49,676 nucleotides of DNA from Veillonellaceae bacterium (GTDB lineage Bacteria; Bacillota_C; Negativicutes; UBA1444): contig JAAZNU010000044.1 in the NCBI GenBank assembly GCA_012798135.1, forward strand, positions 1 through 49,676, read 5' to 3'. A program made the position numbers and the translations under genes. The notes under the pieces were generated by a model, which ran no database searches, was not told the DNA's origin, and saw only the letters and a list, made by a program, of their open reading frames with translations. The first letter of the stretch is position 1, and each line of letters opens with the position of its first letter. Below, piece by piece: positions 41,436 through 49,537 of this stretch.

Positions 41436-42959
41436 TCACCTCGCCAGAGAATTGATGATCGCAATAGCGTGTTCTAATTCAACATCCTCACCGTTGGCAA
41501 CCCGCAGCGCAGCAGCCTTCGTCATCGGCGTGCGAATGGATGGCGATACCCCGCCAACTCCTTCACGGCTGTCGAGTTGCACTTGTCTGTTTTTATCCAG
41601 CGACTGCCCAAATGGCCAAGTGATCTTCAAGCCTCCAGGCATTAATGCCTCATCGCCGGCCATGCCGAACGAACCGTTCGTGCCATAAAAGCCAACCGTT
41701 TCGCCGTGGGGCAGATTCCTGATTCCCATCGCCAGCCCTTCACACGTACTGACACATTTTGAATTAATAAGCGCGATAACCGGACCGCCAAAGAAGGGCT
41801 CAACCGGCCTGATATATAATCCGGGCTTTATTGGTTTCTTTCCCGCCGGGTCTACGTTCCGATAGTATTCCCAGGAACCGGTATTAGGGTTAAAGTATTT
41901 TACATATTCATATAAGACCTCTTCCTGATAAAAAGACGCCAGCATATCCGCAGCCATCGAGTCAAAACCGCCAACATTATTCCTAATGTCAACGATTAAT
42001 CCTTTGAGTTTTGCCTTATTAAATTCGGTCAGGGCGGCCCGGAACAAACCCAGCGTAGAAGGGGTCTTTCCTTCACTTTTCAAGTCAATATCGAGTTCTC
42101 CCCAAATTTTTATATAGCCAATATTGCCGTCCAATACTTTCTTTTCCACCATTGATTGGGGAGGATTCCGGGGATTATCCACATTAAGAATCAACTCTCG
42201 CAATCCATCGGGCACAACGGCGATGGGATAAATTTTGCTTAATGATAGGCCGTTGTCGTCATAAGCGACAACGGTCGCTCCTGCCCTTTCTCCGTTAATG
42301 GAAAACGCGACAGACAGCCGTGTATTGATCGGCGCACGCGTTAGATAGCACACTCGCTGGTTAACAGTATCCTCGGCAGTAGCTGCGTTCGGGCCGAACA
42401 CCGTTACTACGCCGTCCAAAACTTCGTCAATCGGCTGGCCATTCCATTCGATAAGTTCCGCTCCGGGCCTCATTCCCTGGGCATAAGCCTCGCTGATTTC
42501 ATCAACCCAGTTGGCGATCACCTTGCCATTTGACAATTTTGTAGCCGAAAAGCCGAACCCACCGCCGATATACTTGTAATCTATGTCACGAATCGCAGTC
42601 ATGCGTACATGACCGTCAGGAATGGAGTGAACATATTCTTTTAAGGCCCGATAATAAGCCGTAAAATCTTTTGATGCTTGGGCCCGGTCAATCCGGGGCT
42701 TAAAATTTGCATAAAGAACCGGCCAGTTAATTCGTTTCCAGTCAGTAAATGCGTATTCACGGGAAAACTTCCCGTGCAATCTTTCAAAAGCTTCGCGCCA
42801 AGATAAACCGCTAAAATCTTCCGGCACCGGCGCCTGATATGCGGATGATCCGAAAGCTACAGCCAATCCACCAATAGGATATACCGTCAAAAACAATACC
42901 ATCGTTAACAGCGATATCGACATCAAAAAAGCTTTTGTGCAACTGGCTTTCATACTCAT
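41436..42959 (-). CDS. Exported S41 family peptidase
   Basis: 507 residues. An N-terminal membrane/signal segment (FLMSISLLTMVLFLTVYPIGGLAVA) is followed by an N-domain (SWREAFERLHGKFSREYAFTDW), a PDZ-like region near 170-190 and the S41 protease core (PF03572). Core features are VLDGNIGYIKIWG near 275, LKGLIVDIRNNVGG near 318 and VIALINSKCVSTCEGLAMG near 392, where the Ser of VSTCEG occupies the nucleophile position. It would cleave proteins outside the membrane. GGAGGG lies 5 bases before the ATG at 42959. The gene reads somewhat more AT-rich than its neighbours. Confidence 0.85.
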   Translation of the reverse strand: MSMKASCTKAFLMSISLLTMVLFLTVYPIGGLAVAFGSSAYQAPVPEDFSGLSWREAFERLHGKFSREYAFTDWKRINWPVLYANFKPRIDRAQASKDFTAYYRALKEYVHSIPDGHVRMTAIRDIDYKYIGGGFGFSATKLSNGKVIANWVDEISEAYAQGMRPGAELIEWNGQPIDEVLDGVVTVFGPNAATAEDTVNQRVCYLTRAPINTRLSVAFSINGERAGATVVAYDDNGLSLSKIYPIAVVPDGLRELILNVDNPRNPPQSMVEKKVLDGNIGYIKIWGELDIDLKSEGKTPSTLGLFRAALTEFNKAKLKGLIVDIRNNVGGFDSMAADMLASFYQEEVLYEYVKYFNPNTGSWEYYRNVDPAGKKPIKPGLYIRPVEPFFGGPVIALINSKCVSTCEGLAMGIRNLPHGETVGFYGTNGSFGMAGDEALMPGGLKITWPFGQSLDKNRQVQLDSREGVGGVSPSIRTPMTKAAALRVANGEDVELEHAIAIINSLAR

Positions 42960-43079
42960 GAGATCCCTCCGTGATAGAAATCACTAGCCTTGTCCGGCAA
43001 TGAACCTTTGGTGCAGGGTATCTTGCGCCAATTGGAATTAGGCAACTGAATGTTCGAAGGCATCGCAACAAAAGGCAGG

Positions 43080-44093
43080 CTAATTCGCGACCTTCAGCGC
43101 AGGGCGAATCGCGTTCCACTGTTGATACATGTCGATGCGATCCCGGACATTCGTCTGCAGGTTGCGGTAAAAGAACTGATAGTCATAAATATGATACTCG
43201 CCAGGTTTGAACAGATCCAAGACCGGCGGGTAAGCCGCCGCATCGATATCCGTCACCTTGACGGTGCCGCGGACCGGATCGAGGTACGCTCCGGTCAGGT
43301 GGGGAATCTCTTTTAGTATGCGTCCGTCATAGCCGGTGAATACCGCCCCTTGGTTCAGCGACTTGTCGGCGTACTCCCCGGTCGTTTTCCAGTTCAGCGG
43401 ATTGATGCCCAGCGTTTTTACCGGCACGCTGAGCGAGGTTGCCAGTGTCGGCGCTTCCGTGTTGAAAGAGACAATCACGCCGATATCATATTCTCCCCGC
43501 GCCATCCGCAACTGCGGATACCGGGCGATTTCCTCCGCCGTCACTCGCCAGCCGACGGCATACGCCGCCACCAGTCTTTCCTGTAATCTGGGATCGCGGA
43601 ACTTATCTTTCATCAGTCGCACAATCATGTCGGCCCCCTGGCTGAAGCCCGCCAGAATGAAGGGGCGATCCGGATTCAGGTGCTGCAGGTAATGCTCGAA
43701 AGCCGCTTTCACATCCTGGTAGGCGAGCGCAAAGTAGGGAGCCGCCGTTCCGGCATCCATTCTATATACCTTCAGCGCCGCCTGCCGATAGTATGGCGCA
43801 TAGAAATTTGCCTTGGCATCGTAAATCCCTTTTTCCATGTTGATGGCGCCCAAAAAACTACGCCGCGCTTCGGGGTCAGCGAGCGGCAGGTTAAACTGCG
43901 CAGCCTTGCCGAGAAACGTGGTCGGCCCGACAAAAAAAACATCCACGGCCTGCGTTGGTCCTGACGCACTCCCGTGGCAGGCCCAGTTGCGTTGATCGCT
44001 GTAATCGACAGCGGCGGCGTTAGCCGTGCCCAGAATAAAAAACGTCAATAAACATAGCCAAAGAGCCAGTCGGCTTTTTACAGTCTTATTCAT
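43080..44093 (-). CDS. Exported DUF3089 alpha/beta hydrolase-like protein
   Basis: 337 residues with a signal peptide (LALWLCLLTFFILGTANAAA). The body matches DUF3089 (PF11288), a lysophospholipase-like alpha/beta hydrolase group: VDVFFVGPTTFLG near 50, ALAYQDVKAAFEHYLQHLN near 122, the nucleophile elbow GFSQGADM near 148 and later YDIGVIVSFNTEAP. The elbow Ser is present; substrate is unknown, perhaps an ester or lipid. It lies upstream of the S41 peptidase gene on the same strand, about 120 bases apart. Confidence 0.85.
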   Translation of the reverse strand: MNKTVKSRLALWLCLLTFFILGTANAAAVDYSDQRNWACHGSASGPTQAVDVFFVGPTTFLGKAAQFNLPLADPEARRSFLGAINMEKGIYDAKANFYAPYYRQAALKVYRMDAGTAAPYFALAYQDVKAAFEHYLQHLNPDRPFILAGFSQGADMIVRLMKDKFRDPRLQERLVAAYAVGWRVTAEEIARYPQLRMARGEYDIGVIVSFNTEAPTLATSLSVPVKTLGINPLNWKTTGEYADKSLNQGAVFTGYDGRILKEIPHLTGAYLDPVRGTVKVTDIDAAAYPPVLDLFKPGEYHIYDYQFFYRNLQTNVRDRIDMYQQWNAIRPALKVAN

Positions 44094-44204
44094 AGTGCAA
44101 CCTCCGTAGTTTTTTCAGCCGCTCTTCCATCAAATGACTCTTCTAAGTCAACAGTTTTACATGACCTTATAAAAGTTGTCCAGTTTAGTGTAGCCGATCC
44201 ATTT

Positions 44205-44231
44205 TTCTATCACGGCTACTGTCTCAACGTG
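44205..44231. repeat. Intergenic repeat, copy 1 (TATCACGGCTACTGTCTCAA)
   Basis: A 27-base segment that recurs at 47026-47052 with one change and at 49376-49401 with three. It lies in the 233-base gap between DUF47 and DUF3089, which holds no gene. It may be a remnant of a mobile element end, since copy 3 is near an IS256-type element. Confidence 0.7.
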
Positions 44232-44326
44232 CACTGAGTTGTCAAAACGGATTAAAAAAAAACACTATTTATGCTTGCTCCATATGGTGGGATTGCTGGT
44301 CGAAAAAGGCCCCTATTATCTAAAAG

Positions 44327-44950
44327 TTAAACCAGCCTTACAATTATTCTGTGAAATACGTCAACAACCAAATTGAAGGCGTTCGATGCTTCACGAACCT
44401 CATGATACACCTCGCGCAATTTGATCGTCTCCATAGGGTCCCCGCCCTTCAGGAGAGCTGCCAGTGACTCACGGTAAATACTCTGGACGGCATGGTGCGC
44501 CACCCGCATGTTTTCGATCTTTTTGCCCGCCGCCTTGGGATCTGCTTCCAGCATCGCCGTTCCCCTGGCCAGCTCACTCATTCCGGTTATCAAGTTGTCC
44601 GTCATGGCGATCAAAACGTTATCGGCTTTTACCGAGTAAGACTGGATTGCCAGTAAGGCCAGTTTCGCAAATTCGGGAACTCTGTGCATCCGTACCGAAA
44701 AAGTATAGATGTCCTCGCGGTCGAAAGGTGTAGTAAAAGCATCGATCAGCTGTGCTTCAAGCTTCATTCTGATAGCATCGGCCCCATCGACCTGGCTAAG
44801 GAAATCGTCGTACTTATTCTTTTGCGGTTCGACGAGCCAAGCCCCGAAGGCCGCGACTCCCCGGGCTGTCAAATCGGCTTGCTGCGTCAGCAACTTAAAA
44901 AAGTCATAGCGGGGAGGAAACAGTTCCTCTAGGAAGCTGTGCCGTGTCAT
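44327..44950 (-). CDS. DUF47 (PhoU-like) protein partnered with Pit transporter
   Basis: 207 residues, all helical, DUF47 family (PF01865), related to PhoU. It begins TRHSFLEELFPPRYDFFKLLTQQADL and contains ADAIRMKLEAQLIDAFTTPFDREDIYTF near 80, the family core. GAGGTGG is 6 bases before the ATG at 44950; the upstream in-frame start at 44965 was rejected. It follows the Pit transporter gene by 18 bases. Such DUF47-Pit pairs are widespread; the DUF47 protein is thought to control phosphate uptake by Pit. Confidence 0.92.
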   Translation of the reverse strand: MTRHSFLEELFPPRYDFFKLLTQQADLTARGVAAFGAWLVEPQKNKYDDFLSQVDGADAIRMKLEAQLIDAFTTPFDREDIYTFSVRMHRVPEFAKLALLAIQSYSVKADNVLIAMTDNLITGMSELARGTAMLEADPKAAGKKIENMRVAHHAVQSIYRESLAALLKGGDPMETIKLREVYHEVREASNAFNLVVDVFHRIIVRLV

Positions 44951-44968
44951 AGTAAGCCACCTCATTCC

Positions 44969-46006
44969 TTATGCCCAGTTGATGAACATGGAAAGCAACT
45001 GTTGAATCAAAGCGGCCATTAAGGCGGAGGCGGGAATCGTGATCAACCATGCCAGCACCATTTCCCGGCCGATCTGCCAGTTTACCATACGATAATCACC
45101 GGCAGCGCCTACACCGATGACCGTACCGGCGACCAAGTGGGTCGTCGATATGGGCGCTCCCAGAATATTGGCGATGAGCAGTGAGCCGCCTGAGGAAACA
45201 AGCGAATCGAAACTATGTAAAGGCCGAAGGCGGAAAATTTTCCGCCCCAGCGTTTTTATTATCGACCACCCGCCGAATATCGTGCCGGCGAACATTATCA
45301 GGCCGCCGACCACCTGACTCCAGAGGGGAATCTGTTCCTGGTCGGTCCAATTAGCGGCAAGCAGGGTCAGGGAAACCAGCCCAAGAACTTTCTGAGTATC
45401 GTTCGAGCCGTGGTTGAATGCCAGTACGGCGGCAACCACCCACTGGCCGCGTTTCAGCCAACAGTTCACCGAATAACTGGAGTTGCGCAGAAAAAACTCC
45501 ATGACCCATTGAAGCAGACCTGCGGCGATAAAACCGATAAGCGGAGAGATAATCAGGCCAACAAAGACTTTAATCACTCCGTCCAAGCGGTGTCCGTCCC
45601 CCACAAGAGCGGACACGCCCCAAGCAACATGTTCAAAGCCTGCACTCGCCCATACCGCCCCGATCAGTCCGCCGATCAAGGCGTGCGTCGAGCTTGAGGG
45701 CAATCCAAGCCGCCAAGTGAGAAGATTCCAGCTCACTGCGGCCATCAGGGCGGCCAGAAGGATATCCAGCAAAGAACGGCCTGCCGGCACGTCGATAAGA
45801 TTGACGATAGTGTGGGCCACGGCGCTGCCGCCGAATAAGACACCCACCAACCCGGAGCCGGCGGCCAGAAGGATGGCCTGCACCGGGGTGGCTGCCCCGC
45901 AGGCGATGATGGTCGCTACGACCGAGCTGGCGTCGTGCAGCCCGTCAGTCAATAAGAAGGCGAACGCGGCAGCCAGAACGAGTAAGACTATCATGTCCCA
46001 AAACAT
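44969..46006 (-). CDS. pit: Pit family inorganic phosphate transporter
   Basis: 345 residues, about ten membrane helices in two inverted halves (PF01384). Each half has a family signature: TDGLHDASSVVATII near 22 with LGLPSSSTHALIGGLIGAVWA near 100, and VLAFNHGSNDTQKVLG near 200 with GAPISTTHLVAGTVIGVG near 290. It imports phosphate with protons or sodium, often as a metal-phosphate complex. AAAGGA is 8 bases before the ATG at 46006; the upstream frame to 46051 is not supported. It is transcribed before DUF47. Confidence 0.93.
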   Translation of the reverse strand: MFWDMIVLLVLAAAFAFLLTDGLHDASSVVATIIACGAATPVQAILLAAGSGLVGVLFGGSAVAHTIVNLIDVPAGRSLLDILLAALMAAVSWNLLTWRLGLPSSSTHALIGGLIGAVWASAGFEHVAWGVSALVGDGHRLDGVIKVFVGLIISPLIGFIAAGLLQWVMEFFLRNSSYSVNCWLKRGQWVVAAVLAFNHGSNDTQKVLGLVSLTLLAANWTDQEQIPLWSQVVGGLIMFAGTIFGGWSIIKTLGRKIFRLRPLHSFDSLVSSGGSLLIANILGAPISTTHLVAGTVIGVGAAGDYRMVNWQIGREMVLAWLITIPASALMAALIQQLLSMFINWA

Positions 46007-46261
46007 CTTTCCCGTCCTTTGATCGATTATTTCCGGGCCTCCCGGATGCACCGGCAGGTCCAGTTGAGGTTAACCAGCCCTGAACCCGGGCCTTACATTG
46101 GCTCAGCATGCTTTAATTGGTTCTATTTTATGCATCAAATACCTTCTCGATTTATACTGAAACGATCAACTTTTCTCCAGCCACTTTTCAATGGAAAACC
46201 TATCAGGCTTTTACAATGCTTCAATTATGGAAGCCTTTGTTTTGGGAAAACCAAGCCCTCT

Positions 46262-46732
46262 TCATGTATTTTTCCCCCCGGCATCAAGCCTGTTCAAGAT
46301 TTGAGTCAGCGCCTCCTCCTGGACGCGCAAGCTTTTGATTATTTCTTTTATTTCATGTTCGGCTTTGATATTCACATGGTAGTCGTGTTCGGCCATCAAA
46401 CGGTCCTTCTCAGCCTGCCTGTTCTGCGACATCATTACGACCGGTCCGGTGTAGGCGGCTTGAAAACTCAGCACCAGATTGAGGAGAATGAACGGATACG
46501 GGTCCCATGCGTCAAAATAACCCGGGTTCGTGGCCCTCATATAAACGAGGTAGACGTTGAACCCCATCCACAGAAATATGATACCGGTCTGCAGGATAAT
46601 AAACGGCCAGCTGCCGACCGTTTTCGCGACATAGTCTGCAATTCGTTGTCCTTTCGTCAGTTGGTTGCTGTAGACTTCGTTTATGTTTCTTATGGCATGT
46701 CCGGTTACTGGAATATTTGGTGCTTTTCCCAT
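46262..46732 (-). CDS. DUF1003 membrane protein
   Basis: 156 residues of DUF1003 (PF06210). The N-terminus is NQLTKGQRIADYVAKTVGSW, then two membrane helices (PFIILQTGIIFLWMGFNVYL and PYPFILLNLVLSFQAAYTGP) and a charged C-terminal coiled segment (MMSQNRQAEKDRLMAEHDYH and following). The family function is unclear. AAGGAGGGAG precedes the ATG. It lies 255 bases upstream of pit on the same strand, so it may be a separate unit. Confidence 0.9.
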   Translation of the reverse strand: MGKAPNIPVTGHAIRNINEVYSNQLTKGQRIADYVAKTVGSWPFIILQTGIIFLWMGFNVYLVYMRATNPGYFDAWDPYPFILLNLVLSFQAAYTGPVVMMSQNRQAEKDRLMAEHDYHVNIKAEHEIKEIIKSLRVQEEALTQILNRLDAGGKNT

Positions 46733-47257
46733 TTAAGACTCCCTCCTTGAAGTTCAATATGACCGACCTTCGATACACAAAGCAAGCGAAGTCAGGTATA
46801 ACTCTGAAGCCCGGAAAACAGGAAAGTGACGCCGAAAGAAGTCATTTTATTTTAGCATTGGCGATGACAGCATCGCCTTCTATGTTCAACTACATTCGTA
46901 TAGGGCACATAACGCGGCAAAACCAGACAAGTTATCAATTTATCTTCCATACTTTTTTGCAAAAATCCTTCCCATTCTCATCATACCCCAAGACCACGAA
47001 CCCTTACTATTCCTCCCTATTTCCGTTCTATCACGGCTATTGTCTCAACGTGTCGCAGCATAGACGGTCGATACTAATTCGCGGAATTCGAGTTTTGCTC
47101 TTTCTGGCAGCAAGGTTTATTCGGTCTCAGTGTTTTTAGCCACCAAAGATAATCTATTACGACAACCATGTAATTTTTATTGGAAACAAAGCGGAGGCGA
47201 TGGTAAAATTATACTGTTATTAGACCAATAGCCAATAGAATAAAAGGGGGTTGTATC
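46733..47257. other. Large intergenic region with repeat copy 2
   Basis: A 525-base AT-rich gap with no supported gene. It contains a small hairpin GGCGATG/CATCGCC (46860-46866 with 46871-46877), the repeat copy at 47026-47052 and the upstream region of the serine hydrolase gene. A TAAAAT box occurs near 47209, but no convincing -35 box could be fixed. Confidence 0.5.
47026..47052. repeat. Intergenic repeat, copy 2
   Basis: Identical to copy 1 at 44205-44231 except for one C-to-T change. Downstream it reads GACGGTCGATACTAATTCGC, partly echoed after copy 3 (GGTGATACAAATACGCG). Confidence 0.7.
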
Positions 47258-49261
47258 ATGGGGAAAGTCAACATTGTGGCAGTATGGTTGCTGACCGTTT
47301 TATTAGCGGTTCTGCCAACAACGGTATGCGTCGCCACGAACATCTCCACCTTCGACGCCGCCAAGGCATTTGCCCGTAGCGAAGTGTGGAAGGCCATCAC
47401 AAACGGTCAAGCCGACAGCGCCACCGTCGCTGTCATTGACAACGGCACCATCGTTTACAGCGAGGGGTTCGCTATGGCCGACCGACTCAACAGCCTGCCG
47501 GTCGACAAAAATACCCTTTTCAACATGGGCTCGATCAGTAAGGTCTACGTGACCACCGCCATCATGCTGTTGGTCGATGACGGCAAGGTTAGGCTCGATG
47601 CCCCGGTTACCACCTACTTGCCCGAGTTCACCATGCTGGATGAGCGATACAAAGACATTACCGTGCGTATGCTCCTCAATCATTCCTCCGGTCTGCCCGG
47701 CACCGTCGGCCCCAACAGCTTCGGCTACCAATACAACAAGGATTTTTACCGTGATGTGCTCGATATCCTCGCGCAATCCCATCTCAAGCACCGACCGGGT
47801 GAATTCGCTCCTTACTGCAATGACGGCTTTACCCTCGCCGAAATGATCGTTGCCAAAGTCTCCGGCACAAGCTACATCGACTTTCTCCAACAGCGGATAT
47901 TCACGCCCCTGTCACTGAAACACACCGGTATTGGCGTCGCCGAGCGTCCGGAAAAAAATCTGCGTGTTGCCAGGCACTATACAGAATCCGGCCATGCTCT
48001 GCCGCTGGAAGCGCTATCGCTGCTTGGCTCGGGCGGGCTGTCTACAACCGCCGAGGACTTGTGCCGCTTTGCCGACAGCTTTTCGCCCGCCGGCCCCCAT
48101 ATTTTATCCCCGGTCGCCTTGGCCGAAATGAAAAAAGTCCAGAATTCGGAATTTGCCGGCAAGTTGCGTGGCCCAAATCCCGGCTTTGGTCTGGGCTGGG
48201 ACTTCGCCGAGATTCCCGGACTGAAAGCCAGAGGCATTAACGTCCTCGGCAAAAACGGCGGCACCGGCCAATACAGTTCCATGCTGATCACCGTTCCGGA
48301 CAAAAGGATATCGGTTGCCGTCATATTCAGCAACCCCAAAGCCAATGCGACCATGTTCGCCTACGGCTTGCTCAAGACTTACCTGGATGGGAAAGGCATC
48401 CTGACAATCACACCGGATCCCGTCACGACGCCGGTGAAGGGTGAACCATTCCCATCAGAACTTGCGGCATACGAAGGCTACTATTTCTACAGCGGCATGC
48501 TGGCGCAGGCCACGCTGGACCCGGCCACGAACAGTATCACCTTGGACTACACGGACGGCGCCGAAAAAGTCAAAGCATTTTCGGCAGTGTACAACAACGG
48601 TTATTTTTATGCCCCCACCGGGAAGTATTACTTCACGACCGTCGACGGTCGCCAGTACCTAGCCATGCATAGAGACGAATTCAATATGGATAGTGTTGCC
48701 GGCGAACGAGTGGTGAGCCTGACCGCGCCGACGGAACTCGCTGCCGACGTTGACGGTCGTCTGTGGTTGCGCCGCAACGCCAAGCCTTACGAGGAGTGGC
48801 AGAATATGTATCCGTATGTCATGCCGACACAACGAATTCCTACCCTCCCTGGCTATGTTAATTTTGGCGGTATTAAGAAGATTACCGGTCCGGCGACCGC
48901 CAGTTACGCCGTAGGCAATATGCGCGACCTTGGCGAACTCAAATTTTTCGAACAGGACGGCGGGCAATGGGTCTGGCTTTCCGGCTTTCTCTATAGTTCC
49001 GCCGCGACCGCCAAAATCTATTCCGGCGTCGCGGCCAACCTCACCATTGGCAATCAGGGTTATAACGAATGGCTGAAACTTGGCCAGGACGCCGTCCTCA
49101 ATTTTGCCAAACCTGCCAGCGGCCGAATCCTAGTGTTTGACCCGGTTGGCAGCCTGATTTATGATAGCGTTGTTGACAGCGGCGATATCTTCGTGACCTC
49201 CGGCAGTTTCGTTGCCGTGGCTGGCGAGGCGTCCGACACCTTTACGGTGCAAGCCCGCTAA
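47258..49261 (+). CDS. Secreted serine beta-lactamase-like hydrolase with large C-terminal region
   Basis: 667 residues with a signal peptide (VWLLTVLLAVLPTTVCVA). Residues about 35-380 form a class C beta-lactamase/penicillin-binding-type domain (PF00144): the SxxK motif in NMGSISKVYVTT near 92, the YxN motif in APYCNDGFTLAEM near 188, and GKNGGTGQYSS near 330 at the third motif. The last 270 residues are beta-rich and unassigned. It may be an esterase, peptidase or cell-wall enzyme rather than a true beta-lactamase. AAAAGGGGG precedes the ATG by about 9 bases. It is a single-gene unit ending at the terminator 49329-49368. Confidence 0.88.
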   Translation: MGKVNIVAVWLLTVLLAVLPTTVCVATNISTFDAAKAFARSEVWKAITNGQADSATVAVIDNGTIVYSEGFAMADRLNSLPVDKNTLFNMGSISKVYVTTAIMLLVDDGKVRLDAPVTTYLPEFTMLDERYKDITVRMLLNHSSGLPGTVGPNSFGYQYNKDFYRDVLDILAQSHLKHRPGEFAPYCNDGFTLAEMIVAKVSGTSYIDFLQQRIFTPLSLKHTGIGVAERPEKNLRVARHYTESGHALPLEALSLLGSGGLSTTAEDLCRFADSFSPAGPHILSPVALAEMKKVQNSEFAGKLRGPNPGFGLGWDFAEIPGLKARGINVLGKNGGTGQYSSMLITVPDKRISVAVIFSNPKANATMFAYGLLKTYLDGKGILTITPDPVTTPVKGEPFPSELAAYEGYYFYSGMLAQATLDPATNSITLDYTDGAEKVKAFSAVYNNGYFYAPTGKYYFTTVDGRQYLAMHRDEFNMDSVAGERVVSLTAPTELAADVDGRLWLRRNAKPYEEWQNMYPYVMPTQRIPTLPGYVNFGGIKKITGPATASYAVGNMRDLGELKFFEQDGGQWVWLSGFLYSSAATAKIYSGVAANLTIGNQGYNEWLKLGQDAVLNFAKPASGRILVFDPVGSLIYDSVVDSGDIFVTSGSFVAVAGEASDTFTVQAR

Positions 49262-49328
49262 CCCCATACGAATTTCTTATTGCCAGCCTGCTGTCCCCAA
49301 GGCATCGATCATTTGTCAGACCGTTGAG

Positions 49329-49368
49329 AAACCCCGCTTCAGGCAGCGTTGCCGAGAAGCGGGGTTTT
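49329..49368 (+). terminator. Terminator of the serine hydrolase gene
   Basis: AAACCCCGCTTC (49329-49340) pairs with GAAGCGGGGTTT (49356-49367) over a 15-base loop, followed by a short T run. It lies 67 bases after the stop codon. Confidence 0.85.
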
Positions 49369-49375
49369 CTACATA

Positions 49376-49401
49376 TCTATCAACGCTACTGTCTCAGCGT
49401 G
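49376..49401. repeat. Intergenic repeat, copy 3 (diverged)
   Basis: Matches copies 1 and 2 with three base changes, giving CTACTGTCTCAGCGTG at the conserved end. It lies between the terminator of the hydrolase gene and the IS256-type element. Confidence 0.6.
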
Positions 49402-49537
49402 TCATTTGATATAAAGGTGATACAAATACGCGAAATTGGAGATTCACTAGAAGGTTCGACCCCCTTGTGGAGAGGGGAGTAACAAGCCATACGCCTTGTC
49501 TGGCCCGAAAGACTTACAGAGCCTAGTCGCACCATTG

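Noticed and set aside
46717..47139. 140-codon plus-strand frame
   Set aside because: It starts inside DUF1003 antisense, spans the intergenic repeat, and its composition is not protein-like. No ribosome binding site.
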